This document shows positions 15,902-24,835 of a stretch of 64,000 nt of DNA, piece by piece. The translations under genes and the position numbers were made by a program. Positions within the stretch are counted from its first letter, which is position 1, and each line of letters begins with the position of its first letter. Below the pieces are notes generated by a model. The model did not search any database. It was not told where the DNA came from and worked only from the letters and a program-made list of their open reading frames with translations. This DNA comes from an uncultured Caryophanales bacterium (GTDB lineage Bacteria > Bacillota_I > Bacilli_A > RFN20 > CAG-826), in the NCBI GenBank assembly GCA_946612115.1, contig CAMOEI010000004.1:1-64000 (forward strand), written 5' to 3'.

Positions 15902-18027
15902 AAATCAAAACTTACTCCAAAGATGGACTAAATTTTATTGAAGTTTTTAATGGTCCTCATTTAAGAGTGGTCCTTTCAGATTTAGGCGCAAGCATCTTTA
16001 AGATTTATTACGATAATGATGAACTAACCAGAAATGTTTTGAATTATAAAGATTATTATCATCCTAACATCTATTACGGTAAAACCATCGGAAGAGTTTC
16101 TAATCGAATTAAAGGCCATGAAATTGTTATTGATGGTAAAAAATATAATATTCAAAATAATGAAGGAGATAACATACTTCATGGTGGAAAAAATGGTTTA
16201 TCAAATCAAATTTTTACATCAAATATCGTTCAAAATTACGAAAAAGTTGAAGTTTTATTTAATTTTAGGAGTTTAGAAGTCGAAGGCGATTTTCCTGGAA
16301 ATGTTGATTTTGAAGTAAGATATGTTTTTAAAGATGATACTGATAATTTTGATGTCTACTATAAAGCTAACACTGATAAGAAGACTCCTATTTCTTTAAC
16401 TAATCATACATACTTTACTTTAGGTGATCGCACTATTGAAAATTTATTTTTCCAAGTTGATTCAAGATATTATTTAGATGCTGATCCAAAAGATTTAATC
16501 GCTAGAGAAAAAAGAGGAATCACAAAGACTCTTGATTTTAGAAATCCTAAAAGACTAATTGAAGATATTAATTCTAAGTCAATTAATCAATATAGGTTAA
16601 AAGGATACGATCATTATTTCTATTTTGATAACGAGCGCAAGTGCACGTTATTTAATAAAAAATATAGATTAGATATAACAACTGATTTCCCAGGTGTACA
16701 GATCTATACCTCGAATTTTAAAGAAAAAGAACTTTTATGGCCAACTACATATGATATTCGTGATAGTGTCGCTATTGAACCTAGTGATCCTTTTGATGAA
16801 TTACATATGCTAGAGCCAAATAATACATATGAAAGGCATATTAATTACAGGTTTTCCATCATGAAAAAAGAAGAGATGAAAGAAAAATTAGATAGTCTAT
16901 TTAAAGACTATTATGGAGAATTACCAGAAAAGTATTTCTCTTGCGGAGGAAGATTTGAAATCCTTGGCAATCATACTGACCATAATCACGGTTTATGTTT
17001 AGCTAGTAGTTGCAATTTAGCAATTTCAGCAGGTGTTAAGAAAACTAAAGGATTAACAATTAGATTTAAATCGGAAGGATTTGAAGAAGATATTGTTGAT
17101 ATCCACGAACTTATTCCAAGCGAAAAAGAATATGCAACTAGTAAAGGATTAATCAAAGGTGTTGCTTATTATTTAGTTAAGAATGGCTATAAAGTCGGCG
17201 CTTTTGATGCTTTTAGTGTTTCTACTGTTTTTAAAGGAGCAGGAGTTAGTTCTAGCGCAGCTTTTGAATTACTTGTTGGTCAAATATTTAATGACTTATA
17301 TAACGAAGGTAAAGTGCCTTTATTAGAACTTTGTAAGGCAGGTAAATTTGCTGAAAATGAGTTCTTTGGCAAGAAGAGTGGTCTTTTAGACCAAATCGGT
17401 GTTGGTTATGGAGGAGTTGTTGGTATTGATTTCTCCAATATTGATAATCCTCAAGTAAAAAGAATTAAATTCCCGTTTGATGATTTGCACTTCGTTTTAA
17501 TTAATACTGGTGGAGATCATTCCTCATTAAGTGATTTATATTCTCAAATTCCATTAGATATGCATAACGCCGCTAAAGCGACTGGTCATAATTTCTTAAT
17601 GGAAACAAATATGAAAGAAGTTGAAGAAGTTGAAGATAAATTAACTCAAATGGAATATAACAGAGCGGTTCACTTCTTTAGTGAAAATGAAAGAGTGAAA
17701 AAAGCCATTAAGGCTCTTGAACTTAAAAATAAGAAGATGTTCCTAGATGCAATTAATGAATCTAGAGTTAGTTCTACTAATAACTTAAGAAACATGATGG
17801 TGGAAAATCAATACGCTGGTTCTCCACTTGAAGCTTGTGACTTATTTTTAAAGGCTAGCGAAGGTAAAGGCGCTATTAAAATTAATGGCGGTGGATTTGC
17901 TGGAAGTGTTATTGCTGTAATAGAAACACCATATTTAGATAAAGTCATTAGAATAATGAGAGAAAAATATGGTTATAATAATGTTAAGGAAATTTTTATA
18001 AGGAATGAAGGTCCAAAAGCCTTCTAG
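15898..18027 (+). CDS. Fused aldose 1-epimerase (mutarotase) - galactokinase
   Basis: 709 aa in one uninterrupted frame. Residues 1-320 are a galactose mutarotase with catalytic His95 (ILHGG), His170 (LTNHTYF) and Glu294 (AIEPSDPFD). Residues 330-709 are a GHMP kinase of the galactokinase type: [16 protein letters not shown] (350-365), [13 protein letters not shown] (447-459) and [10 protein letters not shown] (about 662). The first box has Asn where classical GalK has Glu (GEHTDY), a variant I recall from clostridial galactokinase-like proteins. The protein would convert beta- to alpha-galactose and phosphorylate it. The two activities are normally separate polypeptides. An internal ATG at 16,861 could also start the kinase alone, but its SD is poor. 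Confidence 0.9.
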   Translation: MKIKTYSKDGLNFIEVFNGPHLRVVLSDLGASIFKIYYDNDELTRNVLNYKDYYHPNIYYGKTIGRVSNRIKGHEIVIDGKKYNIQNNEGDNILHGGKNGLSNQIFTSNIVQNYEKVEVLFNFRSLEVEGDFPGNVDFEVRYVFKDDTDNFDVYYKANTDKKTPISLTNHTYFTLGDRTIENLFFQVDSRYYLDADPKDLIAREKRGITKTLDFRNPKRLIEDINSKSINQYRLKGYDHYFYFDNERKCTLFNKKYRLDITTDFPGVQIYTSNFKEKELLWPTTYDIRDSVAIEPSDPFDELHMLEPNNTYERHINYRFSIMKKEEMKEKLDSLFKDYYGELPEKYFSCGGRFEILGNHTDHNHGLCLASSCNLAISAGVKKTKGLTIRFKSEGFEEDIVDIHELIPSEKEYATSKGLIKGVAYYLVKNGYKVGAFDAFSVSTVFKGAGVSSSAAFELLVGQIFNDLYNEGKVPLLELCKAGKFAENEFFGKKSGLLDQIGVGYGGVVGIDFSNIDNPQVKRIKFPFDDLHFVLINTGGDHSSLSDLYSQIPLDMHNAAKATGHNFLMETNMKEVEEVEDKLTQMEYNRAVHFFSENERVKKAIKALELKNKKMFLDAINESRVSSTNNLRNMMVENQYAGSPLEACDLFLKASEGKGAIKINGGGFAGSVIAVIETPYLDKVIRIMREKYGYNNVKEIFIRNEGPKAF

Positions 18028-18037
18028 GAGGAAAAAT

Positions 18038-18577
18038 ATGGAATTAAAAGGTAGTAGAACAGAAAAGAATCTACAAACTGCTTTTGCAGGAGAATCTCAA
18101 GCTAGAAATAAGTACACTTATTATGCTAGCAAAGCTAAAAAGGAAGGCTACGAACAAATTGCGGCCATCTTCCAAGAGACTGCTGACAATGAAAAAGAGC
18201 ATGCTGAACTTTGGTTCAAAGCGCTCCATGATGGTAAAGTTCCAACCACAGAGGTGAATTTAAAAGATGCAGCTGATGGTGAGAATTATGAATGGACTGA
18301 TATGTACGCCGAATTTGCTAGAGTCGCAAAAGAAGAAGGTTTTAATGAACTCGCGATTAAATTTGAGCTCGTCGGAAAAATTGAAAAAGAACACGAAGCA
18401 AGATATTTAAAACTTCTTGAGAATTTAAAGAAAGATAAAGTCTTTGTTAGCGAAGAAGTGGTCATTTGGAAATGCCGTAACTGCGGACATATTCACGTTG
18501 GAAAAGAAGCCCCTGAAGTTTGTCCAACATGTGCGCATCCTAAATCATATTTTGAAAGACGTGCAGAAAACTACTAA
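18038..18577 (+). CDS. rbr: Rubrerythrin
   Basis: 179 aa. The ferritin-like diiron domain shows the paired Glu/ExxH motifs ([35 protein letters not shown]), and the C-terminal rubredoxin domain has CRNCGH and CPTCAHP. It reduces hydrogen peroxide in anaerobes and microaerophiles. The start at 18,038 has TAGGAGGAA 6 nt upstream; the earlier in-frame ATG overlaps the galactokinase end and has no SD. It follows the kinase gene by 10 nt, so it may be cotranscribed. Confidence 0.96.
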   Translation: MELKGSRTEKNLQTAFAGESQARNKYTYYASKAKKEGYEQIAAIFQETADNEKEHAELWFKALHDGKVPTTEVNLKDAADGENYEWTDMYAEFARVAKEEGFNELAIKFELVGKIEKEHEARYLKLLENLKKDKVFVSEEVVIWKCRNCGHIHVGKEAPEVCPTCAHPKSYFERRAENY

Positions 18578-18602
18578 TTGATAAAATAGTTAAGGAGAGA
18601 TT

Positions 18603-20051
18603 ATGGATATCAAGGACAAATCATCTGTCATTTTTAATAACGTCATAGATAAGAAAACTATCAAAAAAGCCAACAAAAGTAAGGCGAAATTTATAAAAAA
18701 GTTTGGTGATGACACTCAAAAAGAGTATCACCTTGGTCTAGAAGAGATTCCAACTTTAGACTTTATTGGAACACAAAATTTAGTGTTATCAGATAAGCCT
18801 CTTAAGTTACCAGAAAAACCAGTTATTGTTGGTAACATAAGAATGGGTTTTGGTCACTATCGTATTTCTATTGCTTTAGCGAGCTGTGCGAAAGCGTTAG
18901 GCTATAATCCAGTTTGGATGGATTTAGCTAGTTTTGATGCGACTGGAAGCAAGATGATTAGATATCAAAACGATTTATATTCTATGGCTTCTAGACTTTC
19001 TCAAAAGATTGCTTTATTTAACAAACTTTTCTGGGAACCACTTAATAGTGAAGGCTTTAGACAAATCACTTATAATGCGGCAGATCAAAAAAATAGTGAG
19101 TTATTAGCTCCTTTATATCATGATCTTCCTAAGGATGTTCCTTTTGTGGCCACTCACGTTTGGCCTTCTCAAGGAGCAGTTCACGCAGGCTTAACTCACG
19201 TAGTTAACGCAATTCCTGATAACTGGCCAATGGCGTTACATCTTTCAGAAGGTGCGATTCACGTTGTTCAAACACCATTTGCCTATCTAGGATATAAAAT
19301 GCTTAACGGCATGGCTAAAAAACCACTTAACGGAATTCCTGAAAGTGATTTATATGAAGTTGGTCATTATGTTGACCACGAACTCGTTGCTAACGTAGAA
19401 AAAGACGTTGAAGCAAGAGTTAATAGAATTCAAAAAGGTGAACCAATTAGAATTCTTACCTCTGTTGGAGGAGCGGGTGCAGGATCTAAGAGTTTCTTAG
19501 AGATCGTTAATCATCTCATTCCAATGGTTAAAGAGAAAAAAGTTGCTTTATTTATCAATCTTGGCGATCACAAAGATATGTATGATTTCATTTGTAAGAA
19601 GATCCCTGGATTCGATTCTATGTCAAAGACATATTTTGATGATTATGCTTCGACAAAGGAATTTGTTAAGAAGATGGAAAAAGAAGTTGTTGAAGGAATT
19701 CACGTCTTCTATCACAAAAACATCTTTGAAGCAGTTTATAGCACCAACTTATTAATGAGACAATCAGAAATCTTAATTACTAAACCTAGTGAATTAGCTT
19801 TCTATCCTGTTGTGAAGATTATGATGAAACATATTGGCGGACACGAAGTCTATGGCGCAGTTCACGCTCAAGAGATTGGTGATTCAACATTTGAATGTCC
19901 AGATAAGAAGAGCATGACTGAGATGCTTGATCGCTTAACAAGCGATAAAGAATTACTCATTCACTTAAATAAACAAATAATTAAGTTGAAGAAGATGGGC
20001 TATTACGACGGCGGATATAAAGCTGTCGAGTTGGCGGTCAAAGGAAAATAA
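18603..20051 (+). CDS. Conserved glycosyltransferase-like (GT-B fold) protein of unknown substrate
   Basis: 482 aa. A Gly/His-rich segment MGFGHYRISIALASCAKALG resembles the N-terminal loop of GT28/MurG-like and MGDG synthase proteins, and a second glycine-rich segment (TSVGGAGAGSKSFLEIV) lies where a nucleotide-sugar site would be. Other notable stretches are THVWPSQGAVHAGLTHVV and ITKPSELAFYPVV. Cytoplasmic, no membrane spans. AAGGAGA precedes the ATG. I recognise it as a conserved family in gut Firmicutes but know of no assigned function; glycolipid synthesis is a guess from the fold. Confidence 0.8.
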   Translation: MDIKDKSSVIFNNVIDKKTIKKANKSKAKFIKKFGDDTQKEYHLGLEEIPTLDFIGTQNLVLSDKPLKLPEKPVIVGNIRMGFGHYRISIALASCAKALGYNPVWMDLASFDATGSKMIRYQNDLYSMASRLSQKIALFNKLFWEPLNSEGFRQITYNAADQKNSELLAPLYHDLPKDVPFVATHVWPSQGAVHAGLTHVVNAIPDNWPMALHLSEGAIHVVQTPFAYLGYKMLNGMAKKPLNGIPESDLYEVGHYVDHELVANVEKDVEARVNRIQKGEPIRILTSVGGAGAGSKSFLEIVNHLIPMVKEKKVALFINLGDHKDMYDFICKKIPGFDSMSKTYFDDYASTKEFVKKMEKEVVEGIHVFYHKNIFEAVYSTNLLMRQSEILITKPSELAFYPVVKIMMKHIGGHEVYGAVHAQEIGDSTFECPDKKSMTEMLDRLTSDKELLIHLNKQIIKLKKMGYYDGGYKAVELAVKGK

Positions 20052-20054
20052 AAA

Positions 20055-20094
20055 AATACAGGCTAGCGGAACAAACGCTAACCTGTTTTTTTAT
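20055..20094. terminator. Strong bidirectional terminator
   Basis: ACAGGCTAGCG pairs with CGCTAACCTGT around GAACAAA (one mismatch) and is followed by seven T; A-rich on the other side. It separates the rightward operon from the leftward GH2 operon. Confidence 0.9.
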
Positions 20095-20096
20095 GT

Positions 20097-21764
20097 CTAA
20101 AGATGAATCTTATCGTTAATTTCTTTTATCTTTTCTTTTGGGACTTTGACTACTTCTCTATCCATAGTAACAAAGCCATTTAATTCTTCTTCAACATCAC
20201 TTAATTGAGTGTAGATTGAAGCGCTTAATCCAAATGGGACATTTTTAATTACATCACGATTTATGCAAGCCTCATACGCTTTGATAAATTCCTCAGGAGT
20301 TTTATATCCTTTATAGACCTGTTTTCCTTTCATCTCGTGACCTTCAATTTTTAGGTAAAAACCACCAAATTCAGATAAAATAATGGCTCTTTGCTGAATT
20401 TTTGGCAGTTTTACACGCTTAAAATAGACATGAAGTGATTTAGTATCTGAGATTTTTTGATCGTGCCAACCAGAGGCGTGATCATAGATTCTTGTATTAT
20501 CAATTTGTCTCATTTTTTCTAAGACTTCTTTCGCGTCAAATTGACCCCAACCTTCATTAAAAATTGTCCATAAACCGATGCATGGAAAGTTATATAGATA
20601 GTGGATAATTCCTTCCATTTCTTCTAAGGCAAATCTTCTTCCTTCTTCATCACTTCTAGCGAACTTTTTATAGTTATGGTCATTATGATGAATTCCAGTA
20701 ATTAATGGGAAGGCAATCGTGGAGAATTTATAGTTAGTTCCTCCATTGATAAAATCTTGCCAGACAATTAGTCCCTGCCTATCACATTCATAATAAAATC
20801 TTGGCGCTTCAATCTTGATGTGTTTCCTTACTGTGTTAAATCCTAAATCTTTAATTAGTTTTACATCATTTTGATAATCTTCATAGTTTCTTGGAGTTAA
20901 TAATCCTCCAGGGAAATAACCTTGATCTAAAACACCTTTCATAAAGTAAGGTTTGTTGTTTAACGCTAGTCTAGGGATGTTATTTTCGTCTTTAACGACT
21001 GAAAATTTTCTCATCGCAAAATAGCTAGTTACTTCATCGGTGTCTGTACTGATTTTGATGATGTATAAATATGGGTCTTCAGGAGACCATAAGTGCACAT
21101 CTTTTATTTTGATATGATTATCGACGTTTGGACTTATTGGTCGATCGCTTCCACATATATGTATTTCAGCGTATTTCGCTGTTGTGGAAATATTGATAAC
21201 AACTTCCTCTTTATCGATATCAGGTGTAATTTTTATATCTTTGATATAATCAATTGGAACAGATTCGATATAAACTGGTAAATAGATACCAGAATTAGGA
21301 GTGTACCAAATCCCTGAATGATTTAGCTTTTGCTTACCCCTAGAGTAATAAGAAGTATCAGAATAATCTTTAACCTTAACAATTAATTCATTTTCATCTT
21401 TTAGATAATCTTGAATTTCAAAACTAAATGGGAGATAGCCTCCGATATGTTTGCCAAGATATTCTCCGTTAAAAAATACTTCAGCGATTTGATCCACCGC
21501 TAAAAAGTGGAGGATGACTTTATCTTGAATTTCAAAATCTTTTAAATTGAACTTCAAACGATAAAAGAGCCACTCGTTTGGCTGCAAGACTCTTTTAACT
21601 CCACTTAAATCGCATTCAGGAGAATAAGGCACTAAGATTTTACCGTCATATTCTTCGGGTAAATCTTCTTTGGAAGATATTTTATAATCCCATTCTCCAT
21701 TAAGTGAGAGATATGATTCTCGATAAAACTGAGGATTTATATGTTCACTAAGCGGCTTGGACAT
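20097..21764 (-). CDS. Glycoside hydrolase family 2 (beta-galactosidase/glucuronidase-like)
   Basis: 555 aa with the GH2 order: jelly-roll sugar-binding domain (about 10-170, LNGEWDYKI), Ig-like domain (about 175-260), TIM barrel (about 265-555). The acid/base is Glu404 in TIFNEGWG and the nucleophile Glu465 in ILSEFGG. No signal peptide, so it acts inside the cell on a sugar brought in by the MFS transporter encoded just upstream (17-nt overlap). It is short for GH2, lacking the C-terminal domains of LacZ. The specificity cannot be read from the sequence. Confidence 0.92.
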   Translation of the reverse strand: MSKPLSEHINPQFYRESYLSLNGEWDYKISSKEDLPEEYDGKILVPYSPECDLSGVKRVLQPNEWLFYRLKFNLKDFEIQDKVILHFLAVDQIAEVFFNGEYLGKHIGGYLPFSFEIQDYLKDENELIVKVKDYSDTSYYSRGKQKLNHSGIWYTPNSGIYLPVYIESVPIDYIKDIKITPDIDKEEVVINISTTAKYAEIHICGSDRPISPNVDNHIKIKDVHLWSPEDPYLYIIKISTDTDEVTSYFAMRKFSVVKDENNIPRLALNNKPYFMKGVLDQGYFPGGLLTPRNYEDYQNDVKLIKDLGFNTVRKHIKIEAPRFYYECDRQGLIVWQDFINGGTNYKFSTIAFPLITGIHHNDHNYKKFARSDEEGRRFALEEMEGIIHYLYNFPCIGLWTIFNEGWGQFDAKEVLEKMRQIDNTRIYDHASGWHDQKISDTKSLHVYFKRVKLPKIQQRAIILSEFGGFYLKIEGHEMKGKQVYKGYKTPEEFIKAYEACINRDVIKNVPFGLSASIYTQLSDVEEELNGFVTMDREVVKVPKEKIKEINDKIHL

Positions 21765-23055
21765 CAGACTCTTTTTCTTTTCTCATTAATAAAATTAATG
21801 GTATAACAGTTAAAGCAATAATAATTGCGGCAAATAAGAAAATATATTCATTTGGGACAATCGCCATTTCGCCATAATCATTTAGCTTGAATGTTCCATT
21901 AATATAAGACACTCCTCGACCAATAAATGGACCAGTAACCATTGGAACCATGACGACGAACACCATCCTGACACCTTGGAATAATCCGGTTTCATTTTCA
22001 GGCGTGTAGTCTCTTATTTTTGCTCCTAATACAGCGGTGCTTACTAAGTATCCAGTCATCAAGATAATACCGCCGATAATGACAAGAATTTGACCTTTAA
22101 AGATAAATAGTAAAATTGCTCCAATAACCGCGGCGATTAAGGCGCTATAGACGAGTCTATATTTACCAATCTTGTCCATAAAGATTCCAAAGATAACTGT
22201 CAAAACACAGGCTGTTCCTAAAATTGGTCCAGCAGTGCTTACTAATTCAAAACCTCTAACTGATTGGACATAGACCATAAAATAAGGCATGAAGACTTGA
22301 ATGCCAATTGAGAAAACCATGAACGCTAATAAAGCGAGGTAGAGATTTGGACGGCTTTTAATAACGCTTGGTCTAAAACCATGAATGATATTTTTTAAAT
22401 ATGGTTCTTCTCTATTTGGACCTTTAACATCTTTTGGAAGAAGGAAGATTAATCCTAATCCACTTAAAGAAGTAATTCCTCCAAAGATCACGAAGAACCA
22501 AAGCCAGTTGAGTTCAACTCCTTCTTTTTTCTCTCCAACAAGCATTCCTTGAAGTAACACAACCGCAATCATTGCCACAAGCGGCAAAATAGACAAAACA
22601 GATTCGACTTTACCTCTATTTGAGGTTTCAGTATTATCAGTAACAAATGCGTTGAAGGCAGCATCATTAGCAGTGCTACCAAAGAAAGTCATTAAACAGT
22701 CAGCGATGACAATAAAGACCCCAGAAAGCATCGCACTATGAGCGACGATGTTATATTCTTTTCGATGATCTAAGAAAGCAAATAAGATAATTGAGATTCC
22801 CCAGATTATGTAACCTGATGAAATGAATAGCTTTCTTTTTCCTAACCGATCACTTAGTGCTCCCATAAATAAGGTTGTAATAGTTGCGGCGACCGCAGAA
22901 AAGACTGTCATATAGGTGATAAATCTAGAATCACCAGTGACATCAAAAACATAGACGTTTAGATAATTATTTTCGATTGCCCACGCTAATTGACCAATTA
23001 GTCCTGCAACAATAAAAGATAACCATTTTCTAATGCCGATTCTGCTATTTTCCAT
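21748..23055 (-). CDS. MFS transporter, probable oligosaccharide/glycoside permease
   Basis: 435 aa with 12 predicted membrane spans. The MFS loop 2-3 motif is visible as GALSDRLGKRKLF. The start (IRKWLSFIVAGLIGQLAWAIEN) resembles SLC45/GPH-like sugar permeases of Firmicutes. AGAGG precedes the ATG. It is first in an operon with the GH2 enzyme, so together they probably import and hydrolyse one glycoside. Confidence 0.88.
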   Translation of the reverse strand: MENSRIGIRKWLSFIVAGLIGQLAWAIENNYLNVYVFDVTGDSRFITYMTVFSAVAATITTLFMGALSDRLGKRKLFISSGYIIWGISIILFAFLDHRKEYNIVAHSAMLSGVFIVIADCLMTFFGSTANDAAFNAFVTDNTETSNRGKVESVLSILPLVAMIAVVLLQGMLVGEKKEGVELNWLWFFVIFGGITSLSGLGLIFLLPKDVKGPNREEPYLKNIIHGFRPSVIKSRPNLYLALLAFMVFSIGIQVFMPYFMVYVQSVRGFELVSTAGPILGTACVLTVIFGIFMDKIGKYRLVYSALIAAVIGAILLFIFKGQILVIIGGIILMTGYLVSTAVLGAKIRDYTPENETGLFQGVRMVFVVMVPMVTGPFIGRGVSYINGTFKLNDYGEMAIVPNEYIFLFAAIIIALTVIPLILLMRKEKESDVQAA

Positions 23056-23094
23056 ATTAAAAACCTCTAATCTTGTTTGAAATAAAACAGTTTT

Positions 23095-23112
23095 CCACTT
23101 CTATTATAGTGG
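23095..23112 (-). promoter_or_regulatory. MFS-GH2 operon -10 box within an inverted repeat
   Basis: On the minus strand a TATAAT box is bracketed by CCACT and AGTGG, so a repressor bound to this repeat would block the promoter. The -35 is weak. No regulator gene is adjacent. Confidence 0.5.
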
Positions 23113-23161
23113 TTTTTGCTTCTCTTTTGCTAAAAATTCATAGATTTTTATATTTATCACT

Positions 23162-23190
23162 ACCTACAAAGTAGGTCTAATTATATATAG
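23162..23190 (+). promoter_or_regulatory. Palindrome and AT-rich promoter-like region
   Basis: A perfect palindrome ACCTAC-AAA-GTAGGT (23,162-23,176) is followed by TCTAAT and TATATA. It could control transcription into the small ORF at 23,395. No good -35 is present. Confidence 0.35.
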
Positions 23191-23245
23191 AAAAAAAGTT
23201 TGGGAAATTTTTTAAAAATTCCGAAAAATCGCCCTATTAATAAAT

Positions 23246-23529
23246 GAGGACACTCGAAAATAAGTGTCCAACTTTTGATCTCTAGCGTGGTCTCCTAGTG
23301 AGAACTCGCTATTCGTTCTTTCTATGGTTTCTGGTCTAGCGATAATCCGATTGGAGTAACGCTGGAGCGAGATAATTAGGAGGAGGATCAGTTTATGAAC
23401 AATGAATTGATACTTTTATTATTATTACTGTTCGCAGTACTAAGCAAAATAAAAGACCCTAAGGACTAATTAGGGCCCAACCTATTTATAGTAAACCATG
23501 GCTCTAGACATTTGTCAATGAGTGTCCTC
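23246..23529. repeat. 10-bp inverted repeat flanking a structured region with a tiny ORF
   Basis: GAGGACACTC at 23,246-23,255 is the exact reverse complement of GAGTGTCCTC at 23,520-23,529. Between them are further pairing arms: ATCTCTAGCGT (23,278) with ACGCT...GAGAT (23,359-23,373), and CCCTAA with TTAGGG around the stop of the small ORF. A transcript of this region would fold 5' end to 3' end. Confidence 0.6.
23395..23469 (+). CDS. 24-aa hydrophobic peptide, possible type I toxin
   Basis: ATG with a near-ideal AGGAGGAGG 8 nt upstream. The peptide is MNNELILLLLLLFAVLSKI followed by KDPKD: one short membrane-spanning segment and a charged tail. Size, strong SD and a highly structured leader resemble type I toxins (TxpA/Fst-like in general form only; no family match is claimed). 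Alternatives are a regulatory uORF or a small membrane regulator. Confidence 0.5.
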   Translation: MNNELILLLLLLFAVLSKIKDPKD

Positions 23530-23590
23530 GAACGATAAGAGAAACTTTGTTTTCGCCATTTATAGAGTTTCTTATTGACGTAAGTATTTC

Positions 23591-23619
23591 TTTACATGCT
23601 AGAAGCGATTTAATATAAT
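23591..23619 (+). promoter_or_regulatory. Promoter of the rpsF-ssb-rpsR operon
   Basis: TTTACA (23,591-23,596), 17 nt, TATAAT (23,614-23,619). The -10 is bracketed by AGCGA and TCGCT. Confidence 0.75.
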
Positions 23620-23640
23620 TAATGTCGCTGAAAAGCAATT

Positions 23641-23677
23641 ACTCTGCTGTTAAATAGATTAACAGCCGCTAGACCAA
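23641..23677 (+). promoter_or_regulatory. Likely S6:S18-binding autoregulatory leader
   Basis: Before the rpsF SD lies a hairpin CTGTTAA-ATAGA-TTAACAG followed by CCG on its 3' side and closed by a TCT/AGA outer stem. A stem with a bulged CCG trinucleotide is the hallmark of the S6:S18 leader upstream of rpsF in many bacteria. The assignment rests on that pattern. Confidence 0.55.
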
Positions 23678-23690
23678 GGAGGAAAAGAAA

Positions 23691-23981
23691 ATGCGCAAAT
23701 ACGAAATTATGTACATTTTAAGAGCTGACTTAGAAGAAGCAGCGCGCAAAGAACAAATGGAGAAATTAGCAGGCATTATCACTTCTAATGGTGGTAAAGT
23801 CGAAAAGACTGATGAATCCATGGGATTACGCGAACTCGCTTATCAAATCAATGGTCAATCTAAGGGCTATTATGTTGTACTCGAAGCATCAATGGACAAC
23901 GCTTGTATCAATGAATTCAATCGTTTAGTCAGAATTGACGCTAGTGTCTTACGTCATCTTATCACTGTAGCACACAAATAA
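23691..23981 (+). CDS. rpsF: Ribosomal protein S6
   Basis: 96 aa, the usual length. It starts MRKYEIMYILRADL and contains GLRELAYQINGQSKGYY, both typical of S6. AAGGAGG lies upstream of the ATG. S6 pairs with S18 on the 30S platform; the operon order rpsF-ssb-rpsR is the Firmicutes standard. Confidence 0.98.
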   Translation: MRKYEIMYILRADLEEAARKEQMEKLAGIITSNGGKVEKTDESMGLRELAYQINGQSKGYYVVLEASMDNACINEFNRLVRIDASVLRHLITVAHK

Positions 23982-23995
23982 GGAGGACAACGCTC

Positions 23996-24430
23996 ATGAT
24001 TAATCGTGTAGTTTTAGTGGGTCGCTTAACTAGAGACCCAGAATTAAGAAAAACCACATCTGGCAATCAAGTTTGTACATTTACCATTGCTATTGACAAT
24101 CGTCAAAAGAATCCTGATGGTAGCAAATCTACAAGTTTCATTCCATGTACCGCATGGATGAGCACTGCAGAAACCACAAGCAAATACGCCCGTAAAGGTT
24201 TACTCGTAGGCGTCGAGGGCCGCTTAAACCAAAGAAGCTATATCAAAGCTGATGGTAGCAAAGCTAGTGTCATCGAAGTTATCTGTGATTCTGTTCAATT
24301 CTTAGAAAGAAGAGAAGAAACAGTCGCTAACGAAGAAATGGATGTTCCACCATTTGATGATGGACCAGCCATTGACGAAGCAAAAAACTTAGATAGCATC
24401 GAAATTACCGACGACGACTTACCATTCTAA
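23996..24430 (+). CDS. ssb: Single-stranded DNA-binding protein
   Basis: 144 aa. The OB fold begins [20 protein letters not shown] and continues FTIAIDNR and FIPCTAWM. The acidic C-terminal tip DDDLPF, which recruits replication and repair partners, is intact. AGGAGG precedes the ATG; it lies between rpsF and rpsR. The linker is short. Confidence 0.98.
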   Translation: MINRVVLVGRLTRDPELRKTTSGNQVCTFTIAIDNRQKNPDGSKSTSFIPCTAWMSTAETTSKYARKGLLVGVEGRLNQRSYIKADGSKASVIEVICDSVQFLERREETVANEEMDVPPFDDGPAIDEAKNLDSIEITDDDLPF

Positions 24431-24449
24431 GAAAGGAAAATTATTTAAA

Positions 24450-24677
24450 ATGGCATTTAAAAAAGTTAGACCACACAAGAAGGTCTGTTATTTCAAGAAA
24501 AATAACATTACCCACATCGATTACAAAGATGTCGAAATGTTAAAAATGTTCATTGCTTCTAATGGAAAGATTTCCCCAAGAAGAACAACTGGAACATGCG
24601 CTAAGCACCAAAGAGAATTAGCCGTTGCTATTAAAAATGCAAGATTTATGGCTCTTCTCCCATACGTTGCTGACTAA
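24450..24677 (+). CDS. rpsR: Ribosomal protein S18
   Basis: 75 aa, with the S18 core [38 protein letters not shown] and [20 protein letters not shown] lies upstream at relaxed spacing. Last gene of the operon; the terminator at 24,703 follows. Confidence 0.98.
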   Translation: MAFKKVRPHKKVCYFKKNNITHIDYKDVEMLKMFIASNGKISPRRTTGTCAKHQRELAVAIKNARFMALLPYVAD

Positions 24678-24702
24678 TAAACACTCAAAGCACAGCAATA
24701 CA

Positions 24703-24732
24703 AATTAAGTCGTCCAAATGGGCGGCTTTTTA
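24703..24732 (+). terminator. Terminator after rpsR (AATTAAGTCG family, copy 1)
   Basis: AATTAAGTCGTCC, loop, GGGCGGCTTTTT. First of a series of nearly identical terminators at 26,001, 27,837, 29,964 and 30,373. Confidence 0.85.
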
Positions 24733-24781
24733 ATATCAATTAAGATTCTTTTGCTCCATATTATAATATATTCAATGTGTT

Positions 24782-24818
24782 TGACATTATGTCATCTATA
24801 ACAAATAATTGTTATAAT
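24782..24818 (+). promoter_or_regulatory. Promoter with two palindromes before the tocopherol-cyclase-like gene
   Basis: TGACAT-T-ATGTCA (24,782-24,794) and ATAACAA-ATAA-TTGTTAT (24,798-24,815) are perfect palindromes; the second overlaps the -10 box TATAAT (24,813-24,818). Both are placed as operators would be. Confidence 0.5.
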
Positions 24819-24835
24819 GAATCGGGGGTAAAGCT

